A stretch of 64,000 nucleotides of DNA from Aedoeadaptatus urinae (GTDB taxonomy: Bacteria > Bacillota > Clostridia > Tissierellales > Peptoniphilaceae), in the NCBI RefSeq assembly GCF_900155585.1, contig NZ_LT707417.1, positions 1 to 64,000 of the forward strand, given 5' to 3'. The stretch's first letter is position 1. Every line of letters begins with the position of its first letter. Below, piece after piece: positions 26,591-35,143 of the stretch. The notes beneath the pieces are model-generated. The model saw nothing but the letters and a program-made list of their open reading frames with translations. It searched no databases and was not told where the DNA came from. The position numbers and the translations under genes are program-made.

Positions 26591-28336
26591 ATGAAAAAAC
26601 AAAGTCCCATAAAGCGTCTGTGGGAACTGGCTGCCAGTCAGCACGCCGGACTAAAACTCTCTGTGAGTCTTGCGGTACTTGGAGTTTTAGGTGGTATCGT
26701 TCCCTACGTGGCTGCGGGACAGGTTCTGACAAACTTATTTAATGGTGTGACAGACTTCAGTGCTTATATGAAAGCCTGCGTTGTCGGGCTTTTAGGCTAT
26801 GCCATGAAATCCGTTCTATATTCACTGTCGCTTTCCGTTTCCCATAAAGCCACTTTTGAATTTTTACAGGAACTGCGCGAAAAAATGCTGCACAAGCTTC
26901 CAAAACTCTCGCTGGGGAAAGTAACAGCGACACCCAGCGGTGAATGGAAGCAGCTCATTGTAGATCAGGTGGAAAGTTTGGAGCGTCCGGTTGCTCATCT
27001 TATTCCGGAAATGACGGCAAATATGGTGGGGCCGCTCTGTATTTTGATTTATCTCATTGTACTGGACTGGCGCATGGCACTGTTATCTTTGGTATCCATC
27101 CCGATCGGAATGTTTTTTATGAGTATCATTATGAAAAGCTACGGCAAGCAATATGCCGGCTCGGTCCAGGTTGGCGCTCAGATGAATGCCGCTATTGCGG
27201 AATATGCCGGAGGCATTGAAGTTATTAAAGCTTTCAATCAAGGAGAGAGCAGCTATCATAAGTTTTCCGAGAAAATTTTCGCAAATGCCCAATACTACTA
27301 CGACTGGATGAAAAGCGTTCAGTTCTTAATGTCGATGTCTAAATCGATACTTCCTACAACGCTGCTTGCTGTTTTGCCGGCAGGATATCTTTTTTATCAA
27401 AGTGGAAGTTTGGACGGAGGAACATTTTTGACGACGGTGATCCTCTCTTTCTCCCTTTCGGGCCTTTTGATGGCTGCCATGAATTTTGTGGACAGTTTGG
27501 CTCGGGTGGGAACGGTTGTCGGTCAGATTGATGCGCTCTTAGCTGCCGAAGAGCAGCAGCATGAAAAACACCCGATATCGTTCAACAAACACGACATTGT
27601 TCTCGATCATGTTTCTTTTTCCTATGAATCCGGTGAAGATGCCAAAGAAATTATTCATGATGTTTCTTTAAGCATAAAAGACGGGAGCTTTAATGCATTT
27701 GTAGGTCCATCCGGCGGCGGCAAATCGACCTTAGCAAAACTGATAGCCGGCTATTGGGATGTGGAAAAAGGAAGCATCGCTATCGGTGGCATCAATGCGA
27801 AAAAGGTTCCCTTAGAACAACTCTATAATAGCGTTTCCTTTGTATCTCAGGATAATTTTCTCTTTAACGAAAGCATTCGCAACAACATTCGCATGGGTTG
27901 CTTGAGTGCTACGGATGAAGACGTGGAGCACATTGCGAAGCTCTCGGGCTGTCATGACTTTATTGAGAATCTGGAAAACGGTTATGACACGATTGCAGGA
28001 GAAGGAGGCACTCATCTTTCCGGAGGTGAGCGTCAGCGGATTTCTATTGCGCGCGCCATGCTTAAAGATGCCCCGATTGTCATTTTCGACGAAGCAACAG
28101 CATACATTGATCCCGAGAATGAAGTGCTGATGCAGCAAGCACTGGGACAACTTGTTGCGGGGAAGACCGTTATCGTAATCGCTCATAGACTTTCCACCAT
28201 CACGGGAGCCGATCAAATCTTCGTCATAGAAGAAGGAAAAATCGAAAATCATGGCACACATCAAGAGCTGCTTGAAAAGTCAAAGCTCTATCAAAGTATG
28301 TGGCTTGCTCATGTAGGCGCGAAAGGAGGCAAATAA
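26591..28336 (+). CDS. ABC transporter, fused permease/ATPase (first half-transporter of module B)
   Basis: 581-residue half-size ABC protein. Six membrane segments lie in residues 20-310, Walker A GPSGGGKST at 372-380, signature LSGGERQRIS, Walker B IVIFDEATAYID. It is clearly related to the first half-transporter of module A, sharing SVSHKATFEFLQELREKM-like and FNQ...SYHKF segments. gaggagg lies eight bases before the ATG. The partner gene starts one base after its stop. Confidence 0.9.
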   Translation: MKKQSPIKRLWELAASQHAGLKLSVSLAVLGVLGGIVPYVAAGQVLTNLFNGVTDFSAYMKACVVGLLGYAMKSVLYSLSLSVSHKATFEFLQELREKMLHKLPKLSLGKVTATPSGEWKQLIVDQVESLERPVAHLIPEMTANMVGPLCILIYLIVLDWRMALLSLVSIPIGMFFMSIIMKSYGKQYAGSVQVGAQMNAAIAEYAGGIEVIKAFNQGESSYHKFSEKIFANAQYYYDWMKSVQFLMSMSKSILPTTLLAVLPAGYLFYQSGSLDGGTFLTTVILSFSLSGLLMAAMNFVDSLARVGTVVGQIDALLAAEEQQHEKHPISFNKHDIVLDHVSFSYESGEDAKEIIHDVSLSIKDGSFNAFVGPSGGGKSTLAKLIAGYWDVEKGSIAIGGINAKKVPLEQLYNSVSFVSQDNFLFNESIRNNIRMGCLSATDEDVEHIAKLSGCHDFIENLENGYDTIAGEGGTHLSGGERQRISIARAMLKDAPIVIFDEATAYIDPENEVLMQQALGQLVAGKTVIVIAHRLSTITGADQIFVIEEGKIENHGTHQELLEKSKLYQSMWLAHVGAKGGK

Positions 28337-28337
28337 C

Positions 28338-30068
28338 ATGTTGAACGCACTGAAAAAAATAGGACATTTTGCCGGAGAGGAACAGGGCAATATTAGAAAG
28401 TCCATCGCCGTTTCCTTTCTTTTTGCCATTTTCTATATGTTTCAAATTGGTGCTGTTTACTTTGTCATCTTAGGGATGCTGGGAAAAGATATCGGCATAA
28501 ACCCTGCTCTTTCGGCACTCCTTTTTCTCCTTATCAGCATCTTCGGACGTGCTCTTACCAACTACTTTGCTCAGCTCGAGCAAACGCATGCCGGCTACTT
28601 CATGGTGGCTCGGCAGAGACTTGCGGTCGCAAACAAAATGAAGACCGTGCCTATGGGCTATTTTGATGAAGCAAACATCGGCAATATTGTAGGAACGCTT
28701 ACTACGGTTCTCGGTGATGTAGAAAACACAGCTCCGGTTGTGCTGATCAATATCATGGGAGGCTTTCTCAATGCTTTTGTGTTTACTTTAATAACCTTGA
28801 TCTGGGATTGGCGTATCGGTCTCATCGTTATTGTCGGTACACTGATTTATTTGTGGGTTACCTCGGCGATGGAGAAAAAGACGGCACATCTTGCACCGAA
28901 ACGCCAAGAAGCGCAAGCAGAACTGGTGGAAGCCGTCCTTGAACAGATTAAGGGAATGTCCATTATTAAATCCTTTAATCTGACAGGGAAAGGTGATAAA
29001 AAGGTTCATGCGGCAATTCGTCGTAACAAGAAGACCAACCTTGCTATTGAAAAAATGTTTACGCCTTACAATATGGCCCAGGATTTTGTGCTAAAGCTCT
29101 TTAGCATTTTGATTATCGTTGTAGCTATTTACCTTTACGTGCAAGGAACTATGCTTCCGGAAAATGCTCTGATGTCCGTTATCATTTCCTTTATGATTTT
29201 TGCCCAGATTGATTCCGCCGGTTCATCTATGGCTGTTTTGCGTGTGGTATCCAGTTCTATTGATCAGGTAGAAAACCTAAAACAGATGCCGGTTATGGAT
29301 ATTCATGGTGAAGACATCCGTCCGAAAAAAGCCTCCATAAAGGTAGCAAATATTGACTTTTCGTATGGAAGCAAAGAAATTTTGCATGATGTAAGCTTTA
29401 CCGTTCCGGCAAAAACAACCACGGCCATCGTAGGCCCTTCTGGATCCGGGAAAACAACGGTTTGTAATTTAATTACCCGTTTCTGGGATGTCAATGCAGG
29501 AAGCATCAAAATTGGAGGACATGATATTCGGGACTATACGTTGACCTCTTTGATGGATCAGATCTCTATGGTGTTCCAAAGCGTCTATTTGTTCCAAGAC
29601 ACCATTGAAAACAATATCAAATTTGGAAACATGAATGCCACGCATGAAGAAGTCGTTCAAGCTGCTCAAAAAGCAGCTTGCCATGATTTTATCATGAGTC
29701 TGCCGGAAGGCTATAAAACGGTAATCGGAGAAGGCGGTGCATCTCTTTCCGGTGGTGAAAAACAGCGTATCTCTATTGCAAGAGCCATCCTCAAAGATGC
29801 ACCCATCATCATATTCGACGAAGCAACAGCCAATGTCGATCCGGAAAACGAAGATAAGCTTCAGCAGGCTATGAACAGCTTAATGAAAGATAAAACCATC
29901 ATTATAATTGCTCATCGCTTGAAAACAGTTGAAAACGCCGATCAAATTTTAGTGATTGATGAAGGCAAAGTAGTGGCGAGTGGTACACATAACGAACTTG
30001 CCGCCAAAGACGGTATTTATTCCAGGTTCCTTCAGGCTCGGAAAACGGCTGAGTCTTGGAAGATATAA
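28338..30068 (+). CDS. ABC transporter, fused permease/ATPase (second half-transporter of module B)
   Basis: 576-residue half-size ABC protein with six membrane segments (residues 15-310), Walker A GPSGSGKTT near 370, signature LSGGEKQRIS and Walker B IIIFDEATANVD. It matches the second half-transporter of module A in layout and in the MDQISMVFQSVYLFQDTI-like Q-loop region. It should form a heterodimer with the preceding gene. The substrate is unknown. Confidence 0.9.
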   Translation: MLNALKKIGHFAGEEQGNIRKSIAVSFLFAIFYMFQIGAVYFVILGMLGKDIGINPALSALLFLLISIFGRALTNYFAQLEQTHAGYFMVARQRLAVANKMKTVPMGYFDEANIGNIVGTLTTVLGDVENTAPVVLINIMGGFLNAFVFTLITLIWDWRIGLIVIVGTLIYLWVTSAMEKKTAHLAPKRQEAQAELVEAVLEQIKGMSIIKSFNLTGKGDKKVHAAIRRNKKTNLAIEKMFTPYNMAQDFVLKLFSILIIVVAIYLYVQGTMLPENALMSVIISFMIFAQIDSAGSSMAVLRVVSSSIDQVENLKQMPVMDIHGEDIRPKKASIKVANIDFSYGSKEILHDVSFTVPAKTTTAIVGPSGSGKTTVCNLITRFWDVNAGSIKIGGHDIRDYTLTSLMDQISMVFQSVYLFQDTIENNIKFGNMNATHEEVVQAAQKAACHDFIMSLPEGYKTVIGEGGASLSGGEKQRISIARAILKDAPIIIFDEATANVDPENEDKLQQAMNSLMKDKTIIIIAHRLKTVENADQILVIDEGKVVASGTHNELAAKDGIYSRFLQARKTAESWKI

Positions 30069-30089
30069 AAAGCATTTAAGGAGGATTTT

Positions 30090-30671
30090 ATGAAACTTAA
30101 AAATGTGGTACAAATTGCAGTGCTTGGAGTCATTGGCTTTGTTCTGGCTATGGGCATCGGTATGCTCACGGGGCTTTTAGGCGTGGTTTCACTTTATGTA
30201 TCCGCAGGATTTGGCGCTTTCTTTGTCGCGCCGGTCTATGTCATCATGGCACGCAAGGTGCAAAAGCGAGGTGCATCGTTTCTCTTTTGGCTGATTATCG
30301 GTCTCTTATACATTGCAATGGGCTATTGGATTGCAACACCGATTTGTGTTGTTGCCGGTATCATAGCTGAACTGATTGTAGGTGATTACAGCAATAAAAA
30401 CCGTATTGCCATAGCTTTCAGCGCATCAATGTTTATTTACGCCATGCATCCGATTTTATTTGTTGTGTTGTTGGGTGCCGAAAACATTGCACGCTTTGTC
30501 AGCAGCATGAGTTTAGAGCAAGCGCAAATGATGGTGGCCAGCTATACCGGAAATGTAATAGTGATTTGCGTTTTGGTAAACATTGTTTTGGAGCTTATCG
30601 CCGGCCGCTTCGGGCTTTTCATCAATAACAAGTTTTTTGAAAAGAATAGTAAACAAAGCAGGCTTAGCTGA
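30090..30671 (+). CDS. ECF transporter S component, Trep_Strep/MptD family
   Basis: 193-residue membrane protein with five to six hydrophobic segments, e.g. GVIGFVLAMGIGMLTGLLGV near the N-terminus. It is placed directly before EcfT, as expected for the substrate-binding subunit. The start follows aaggagg. It is divergent from the module A S component, so the two modules may take up different ligands of a common class. Confidence 0.78.
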   Translation: MKLKNVVQIAVLGVIGFVLAMGIGMLTGLLGVVSLYVSAGFGAFFVAPVYVIMARKVQKRGASFLFWLIIGLLYIAMGYWIATPICVVAGIIAELIVGDYSNKNRIAIAFSASMFIYAMHPILFVVLLGAENIARFVSSMSLEQAQMMVASYTGNVIVICVLVNIVLELIAGRFGLFINNKFFEKNSKQSRLS

Positions 30672-31369
30672 TGATAAAGAAATCAGCTCTAAAGAAAAAG
30701 GAGGAAGGACAGCTGCATCCGTTTACGCTCTTCGCGCTTACGATTCTGGTGTCCTTCCAGGTCTTTTTTGGCAATCAAACGGTCTATTGGGCTGTGCTTG
30801 TTCTGACGTTGTTGATTGCTTTAAATGCCTCGACAGGTCTCTTCCTTAGACAGATTATTGTTTTTTCTGTTTCCTATGGCATGATGTATCTATTGGCCTT
30901 CGCTGATTTGGGATATGTCACAGGCATTTTTATAGGACTTTTTGCACTCATTGCCCGCTTCATACCGATCTTTAATATTGGCATTGTATTGATTCTTACC
31001 AGCCCATCGAAAATCTTAGCCTGTTTTCGCAAGCTTCATATACCCAACACCGTTAGTGTAGCCATGATTGCAGCTTTGCGTTTTATGGATGAAATTGGCC
31101 TGCGCTTGCATGAGATTCGAAACGGTATGAAAATCCGCGGCTTTCATGCTTCCCTTTTGCATCCCGTCCGCACTTTTGAGCTGTACTTTGTTCCTTTGGT
31201 ATATAAGTGTCTGCATGTCAGCGAAACGCTTGTCTCTTCAATTATTGCCAAAGGTATCGAGTATGAAGGAGAAAAAACCAGTTATTATGATATGCGCTTT
31301 AAATTCGCAGATGGCATCAGCTTGTTTGCCGGCGTGGCGCTTTTGGGAGTTGCACTATGGACATCATGA
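30671..31369 (+). CDS. ECF transporter transmembrane protein EcfT
   Basis: 232-residue CbiQ-like protein with about five membrane segments. The coupling motifs are GMKIRGFHA and SSIIAKGIEYEG, the latter in place of the canonical Ala-Arg-Gly (here Ala-Lys-Gly). It shares one base with the end of the S component gene (TGATG) and overlaps the ATPase gene by 13 bases. Confidence 0.85.
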   Translation: MIKKSALKKKEEGQLHPFTLFALTILVSFQVFFGNQTVYWAVLVLTLLIALNASTGLFLRQIIVFSVSYGMMYLLAFADLGYVTGIFIGLFALIARFIPIFNIGIVLILTSPSKILACFRKLHIPNTVSVAMIAALRFMDEIGLRLHEIRNGMKIRGFHASLLHPVRTFELYFVPLVYKCLHVSETLVSSIIAKGIEYEGEKTSYYDMRFKFADGISLFAGVALLGVALWTS

Positions 31370-32805
31370 AAGTCAATATTGAGCGCTTCACCTATCAAGG
31401 AGCAGAAAAGTCATCTTTGCATGCTATTCATTTTGCGATCGCACCGGGAAAACTGGTCGTACTCACCGGTAATTCCGGCTGCGGAAAAACAACGCTTACC
31501 AGAGTGATGAACGGACTCATACCGGATCAGTATGAAGGCACACTGGATGGCAAAGTCACATTATTGGATCAAAATCTGCATGATTTTAAGACGGGTACCT
31601 TGGCTAAGGTCATCGGCAACGTATTTCAAAATCCATCCGATCAATTATTTACCCGCAAGGCAGAAGATGAGGTCGCCCTTGTCGGAGAGAACCTCGGCAT
31701 GCCGCAGGCGGAATTGAGAAAACGGGTGAAGAAAGCTTTTGAGTACATGAGCATTGCTCACTTAATGGATAAAAATTTGAATGAACTTTCCGGCGGAGAA
31801 AAACAGCGGGTAGCTATTGCCTCTACCTTAGTTTATGACACAAAGATTATTTTCTTTGATGAGCCTTCAGCTTCCCTTGATCAAGAAGGTATCCGAGATT
31901 TGCAAGGCATCCTGAAATTGCTCAAAGCGTCGGGTAGAACCATCATCATCGCCGAACACCGACTATATTTTTTGGAGGATCTCTACGATAAGCTCTATGT
32001 CATGAAAGACGGAACTTTTATCAAAGAATTTGATGCGGGCGAACTAAAATCATCCGATTGTAAATACTTGGGACTTCGAGCGATAGATTTTTCCGCACTT
32101 GTTCCGCACAACACGACAAAGACAGGTGAGCGTGTTTTTTCTGCGAAGGATGTTCATGTCTCTGTAGGCAAAAAAGAACTCATCTCGAATTTATCCTTTG
32201 ACTTACATTCCGATGAAATCATGGGGATTGTCGGCACAAATGGTATCGGAAAAAGCAGTTTAGGTCGTGTTCTCTGCGGACTTGCCGGCAAGAAGCAAGA
32301 TATTTCATGGGGAAAAACTCAGCGAGAACGACTGAAAAATGCCTACTACATGATGCAGGATGTAGACTACCAGCTGTTTTTTGATACCGTAGAAAACGAG
32401 GCGCTCGCGAACGGCAAAAAAATAAGCGATGCTTATTTGGCAGAGGTTTCTTGGATCATTAAGCATATTGATCTTTGGAATAAACGCAGCGAGCATCCGC
32501 AAAACTTATCCGGCGGGCAAAAGCAAAGGCTGGCTCTCGCCAATGCTTTTTTGAGTGAAAAGCAAATTCTTATTTTGGATGAGCCGACCAGCGGTTTGGA
32601 TTACATGCACATGGATAAAATCGCCGAGCTTATCTTTGAACTTGCCAAAGGTCGCCCGACACTTATTATTACGCATGACATCGAACTATTACTGAAAGTC
32701 TGCCGGACGGTCCTTCTGATCAAACAAGATGGATATGAGAAACTTGATTTACAGACGGCAGAATATCATAAGCTCATTTCTTATTTTGAGCAGATGATGA
32801 AATAA
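31357..32805 (+). CDS. ECF transporter ATPase, fused double domain (EcfA-EcfA')
   Basis: 482 residues with two ATP-binding domains. The first has GNSGCGKTT near 37-45, LSGGEKQRVA and IFFDEPSASLD; the second has GTNGIGKSS near 297, LSGGQKQRLA and LILDEPTSGLD. Same fused arrangement as module A. It is the last gene of module B, and the recombinase fragment follows seven bases after its stop on the opposite strand. Confidence 0.92.
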   Translation: MDIMKVNIERFTYQGAEKSSLHAIHFAIAPGKLVVLTGNSGCGKTTLTRVMNGLIPDQYEGTLDGKVTLLDQNLHDFKTGTLAKVIGNVFQNPSDQLFTRKAEDEVALVGENLGMPQAELRKRVKKAFEYMSIAHLMDKNLNELSGGEKQRVAIASTLVYDTKIIFFDEPSASLDQEGIRDLQGILKLLKASGRTIIIAEHRLYFLEDLYDKLYVMKDGTFIKEFDAGELKSSDCKYLGLRAIDFSALVPHNTTKTGERVFSAKDVHVSVGKKELISNLSFDLHSDEIMGIVGTNGIGKSSLGRVLCGLAGKKQDISWGKTQRERLKNAYYMMQDVDYQLFFDTVENEALANGKKISDAYLAEVSWIIKHIDLWNKRSEHPQNLSGGQKQRLALANAFLSEKQILILDEPTSGLDYMHMDKIAELIFELAKGRPTLIITHDIELLLKVCRTVLLIKQDGYEKLDLQTAEYHKLISYFEQMMK

Positions 32806-32811
32806 CGGCGG

Positions 32812-33264
32812 CTAAGAGCAAATCTCGCTGCCATTTCTGAAGGTTATGCGGATATCTTCTTTGCTGAATACCGTGATATGATCTACAAGAGCACAGAAGC
32901 TCTGTTCGTCGAATGTTTGCAGAAGCCTGTCTTGTTTTTGTAGCTGATTCAGGCAGAACTTGATATCGGCTTTGGTCGCCTGCATCTTTTTGAGCTTTCC
33001 TTCGACCTTCGCTAAGGCCGCCTTTTTTTCATTGTAGAAGCGTTCCAGATCTTCGTACTTTGCTTGGTACTCGCTCTGGTCTTGCGGGATGGCAGCATTT
33101 TGGCGGATAAGGTCTTCGATCATCTTGGTACAGACATCCATCTCACTTTCCAGCTTTGCTTTTTCGCCTTCCAAGGTATGAGTATCATAAACGCCTCCGA
33201 CAATCTCTTGAAAGCTATTAAGAATCTCATCTTTATTCTCTATGAGCTTGTTGGTCGCAGAAAG
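32812..33264 (-). pseudogene. C-terminal fragment of a large serine recombinase (copy 2)
   Basis: Same remnant as at 24180-24635, with the last residues changed (NGSEICS instead of NGSEIKAL). The identical part, 32830-33264, forms the right copy of the 435-bp direct repeat. It is cut at exactly the same base as copy 1 and joined to the ribosome-binding site of the SdpI-like pseudogene. Confidence 0.8.
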
Positions 33265-33272
33265 GAGGGCTT

Positions 33273-33651
33273 ATGAAATTTAAACCGGCCGTGGCTTTCG
33301 CCGTATTTTTAATTCCCGGGATCATGGTCTTTTTCGGTCGCCTTATGGGAGACCATCCGCCGAAAACCATCAACGGAGCCTACGGCTACCGCACCTCCAT
33401 GTCCATGAAAAATCAGGATACTTGGGACTACGCCCAGGCCGCCTTTGCCGAGCGGTGGCGGAGATGGGGGCGGGGTTCTGGCCCTGATCACCCTGATTGT
33501 TTTCATCGTCGCCCTTCGCCGGCCGGCCCTTGCGGAGGGGATATGCTACTACACCGCTTTTGAAGCCGCCTTCCTCTTGGCCTCCGTGGTCGCCACGGAA
33601 ATCGATCTGCGCCGCAACTTCGACGAAAGGGGACAGCGGCGAGACGATTGA
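33273..33651 (+). pseudogene. Frameshifted SdpI-like gene (second copy of 12328-12705)
   Basis: The first part reads INGAYGYRTSMSMKNQDTWD as in the intact copy. Near 33466-33475 a G-rich run has one extra base (tgggggcgggg where the intact copy has tggggccgc), which shifts the frame. The remainder continues in another frame as LALITLIVFIVALRRPA...DLRRNFDERG. Ribosome-binding site and start are intact, so a truncated protein may still be made. Confidence 0.85.
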
Positions 33652-33745
33652 TCTTTCGACCAAGGGATCCTAAATGGCCGCGCCGGGTTTAAAGATACTT
33701 ATTTTCAGGTATAAATATAAAAGAGCAACAAATAAAGAGGACAAT

Positions 33746-33946
33746 ATGTTAAAAGATAAAGTATGTGTGGTCACCGGGGGTACCTGTGGCATCGGTCACG
33801 CCACGCTGAAAAACGGCATCTTTGTCGGCGACTGCAGGGAAATGAACCGCACCATCGGCCGCCGCTTCAACAAAGAATTCGTCCGCTACAACACGGAAAA
33901 GAATAAGGGCAACGGCAAGATCCCCGAAATTTTACGCCGCCAATAA
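33746..33946 (+). CDS. Chimeric 66-residue ORF: SDR N-terminus fused to SLH/NlpC C-terminus
   Basis: Residues 1-18 equal the start of the SDR protein (MLKDKVCVVTGGTCGIGHA) and the rest equals the C-terminal tail of the SLH/NlpC hydrolase (TLKNGIFVGDCREMNRTIG...EILRRQ). The join is at tcacgcca (33796-33803), an 8-base sequence present at 13754-13761 and 16161-16168. A deletion of 2,407 bases in a duplicated segment explains it. The fusion is in frame and keeps the SDR ribosome-binding site, but a function is unlikely. Confidence 0.75.
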   Translation: MLKDKVCVVTGGTCGIGHATLKNGIFVGDCREMNRTIGRRFNKEFVRYNTEKNKGNGKIPEILRRQ

Positions 33947-33970
33947 TCATAAAACCATATAGTTTGAAGA

Positions 33971-34000
33971 AATCGAGTGAGCATCTGCTTGCTCGATTTT
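33971..34000 (+). terminator. Terminator after the chimeric ORF
   Basis: The stem aatcgag...ctcgatt is followed by a short T tract. It corresponds to the terminator at 16331. Confidence 0.7.
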
Positions 34001-34133
34001 GCCTTTCATAGGTTCTGCTCGGGGAAAAGGCGAGGAGTCAGAAAAGATAGGCTTATAATGGGGTTTGATATAGAGTTCCCCCTGTTTTAATGATAAAATG
34101 GATAGAGTAAATTTAGAAATGGAGAAAGAACAA

Positions 34134-35123
34134 ATGAACAAAAATTATATGGTAAACGAAATTAAAAATGAAATGAAAGCCTGTATCGACGGCATCGGCG
34201 GAGAAAATCTTTACGAGCGCCGGGGCCGCATGGAAAAGCTCTTCGATTTAATGGAGCTTTTGCTGGATATCGACACGGAATCCGGCTTCGACAGCCGCGT
34301 TCCTGCAGCCGATGACGACGATAAGGTCTACGTGGGCCGCGTTCACCTGCGCCTGGGCGGCGGCACCTTGGGCGAAGACAATGTGTTCATCCCGGAGAAA
34401 GTGCTGCGGATGCAAAACATCGGCGAAGGGGACGAGGTTCGGGCCAAGGTGGTGAAGCAGGTTTACAACAACAATCACCTGAAAAATATTTATAATTACG
34501 AGCTGCTGGAAAAGGCCGCGGAGGTCTCTGAAAGCGAACGCCGCACCATTGCCTACGCGCGGGTGCTCTACGATCCCGAATTAAGCGGCCTTTACATCGA
34601 AGGCGAAGGCGACGACGGCGTGATCCGCGTGAATTTAGAAGACGTAAGCCTGGGCAATTTAAATGTAGGCGAAGGCGACATTATCGACTACGCCTACTGG
34701 CAACGGGATCCCGAAGGGGGCCGTGTCATTTGGATCCACAATATGGACGGGGACGATGTGCTCACCGGGGACTTCGACGGCGAAGGCGCCATGGTTGAGG
34801 ACGACGACTTTCTCGAACATCTTGAGCTCGCCGTCTTCGGCCAAGGCCCGGTCGTGGCGGATCACGTGGAGGCATTAAACAAAGCGGGAAGCGATGCGGT
34901 CCTTATGGAAGATGGATCTCGTGAAAACATCGAGAGCTCTTTAGACGATGCGGATCTGGTCCTCGTCTATCTGAACTCCGTGGCTCCCGCCGATGTGAAG
35001 CGCATTCGCGACGAAGTGGACAAGCGGGACATGGACGTCCTGTTTATTCAAGACGAAGATTTCGACAATATTCTGGCCGCCATTCACGATAAATTGGAAA
35101 ACAGCTATTACTTTGATATTTAA
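34134..35123 (+). CDS. Hypothetical protein with DUF2325-like C-terminus
   Basis: 329-residue very acidic soluble protein. The C-terminal 90 residues (VEALNKAGSDAVLMEDGSRE, then SSLDDADLVLVYLNSVAPAD, then DVLFIQDEDFDNILAAI) follow the beta-alpha pattern of DUF2325, but its usual cysteine and histidine residues are not apparent. The N-terminal part carries a repeated small beta-barrel-like pattern (VGRVHLRLGG..., LSGLYIEGEGDDG...). The start at 34134 is chosen because ggag lies nine bases upstream; earlier ATG codons at 34098 and 34119 are possible. It lies 20 bases before cysS and may be co-transcribed. Confidence 0.55.
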   Translation: MNKNYMVNEIKNEMKACIDGIGGENLYERRGRMEKLFDLMELLLDIDTESGFDSRVPAADDDDKVYVGRVHLRLGGGTLGEDNVFIPEKVLRMQNIGEGDEVRAKVVKQVYNNNHLKNIYNYELLEKAAEVSESERRTIAYARVLYDPELSGLYIEGEGDDGVIRVNLEDVSLGNLNVGEGDIIDYAYWQRDPEGGRVIWIHNMDGDDVLTGDFDGEGAMVEDDDFLEHLELAVFGQGPVVADHVEALNKAGSDAVLMEDGSRENIESSLDDADLVLVYLNSVAPADVKRIRDEVDKRDMDVLFIQDEDFDNILAAIHDKLENSYYFDI

Positions 35124-35143
35124 GGCGAAGAAAGGGGACAATC

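Noticed and set aside
33746-33946. Novel small protein
   Set aside because: The ORF is fully explained as a deletion fusion of two neighbouring gene copies.
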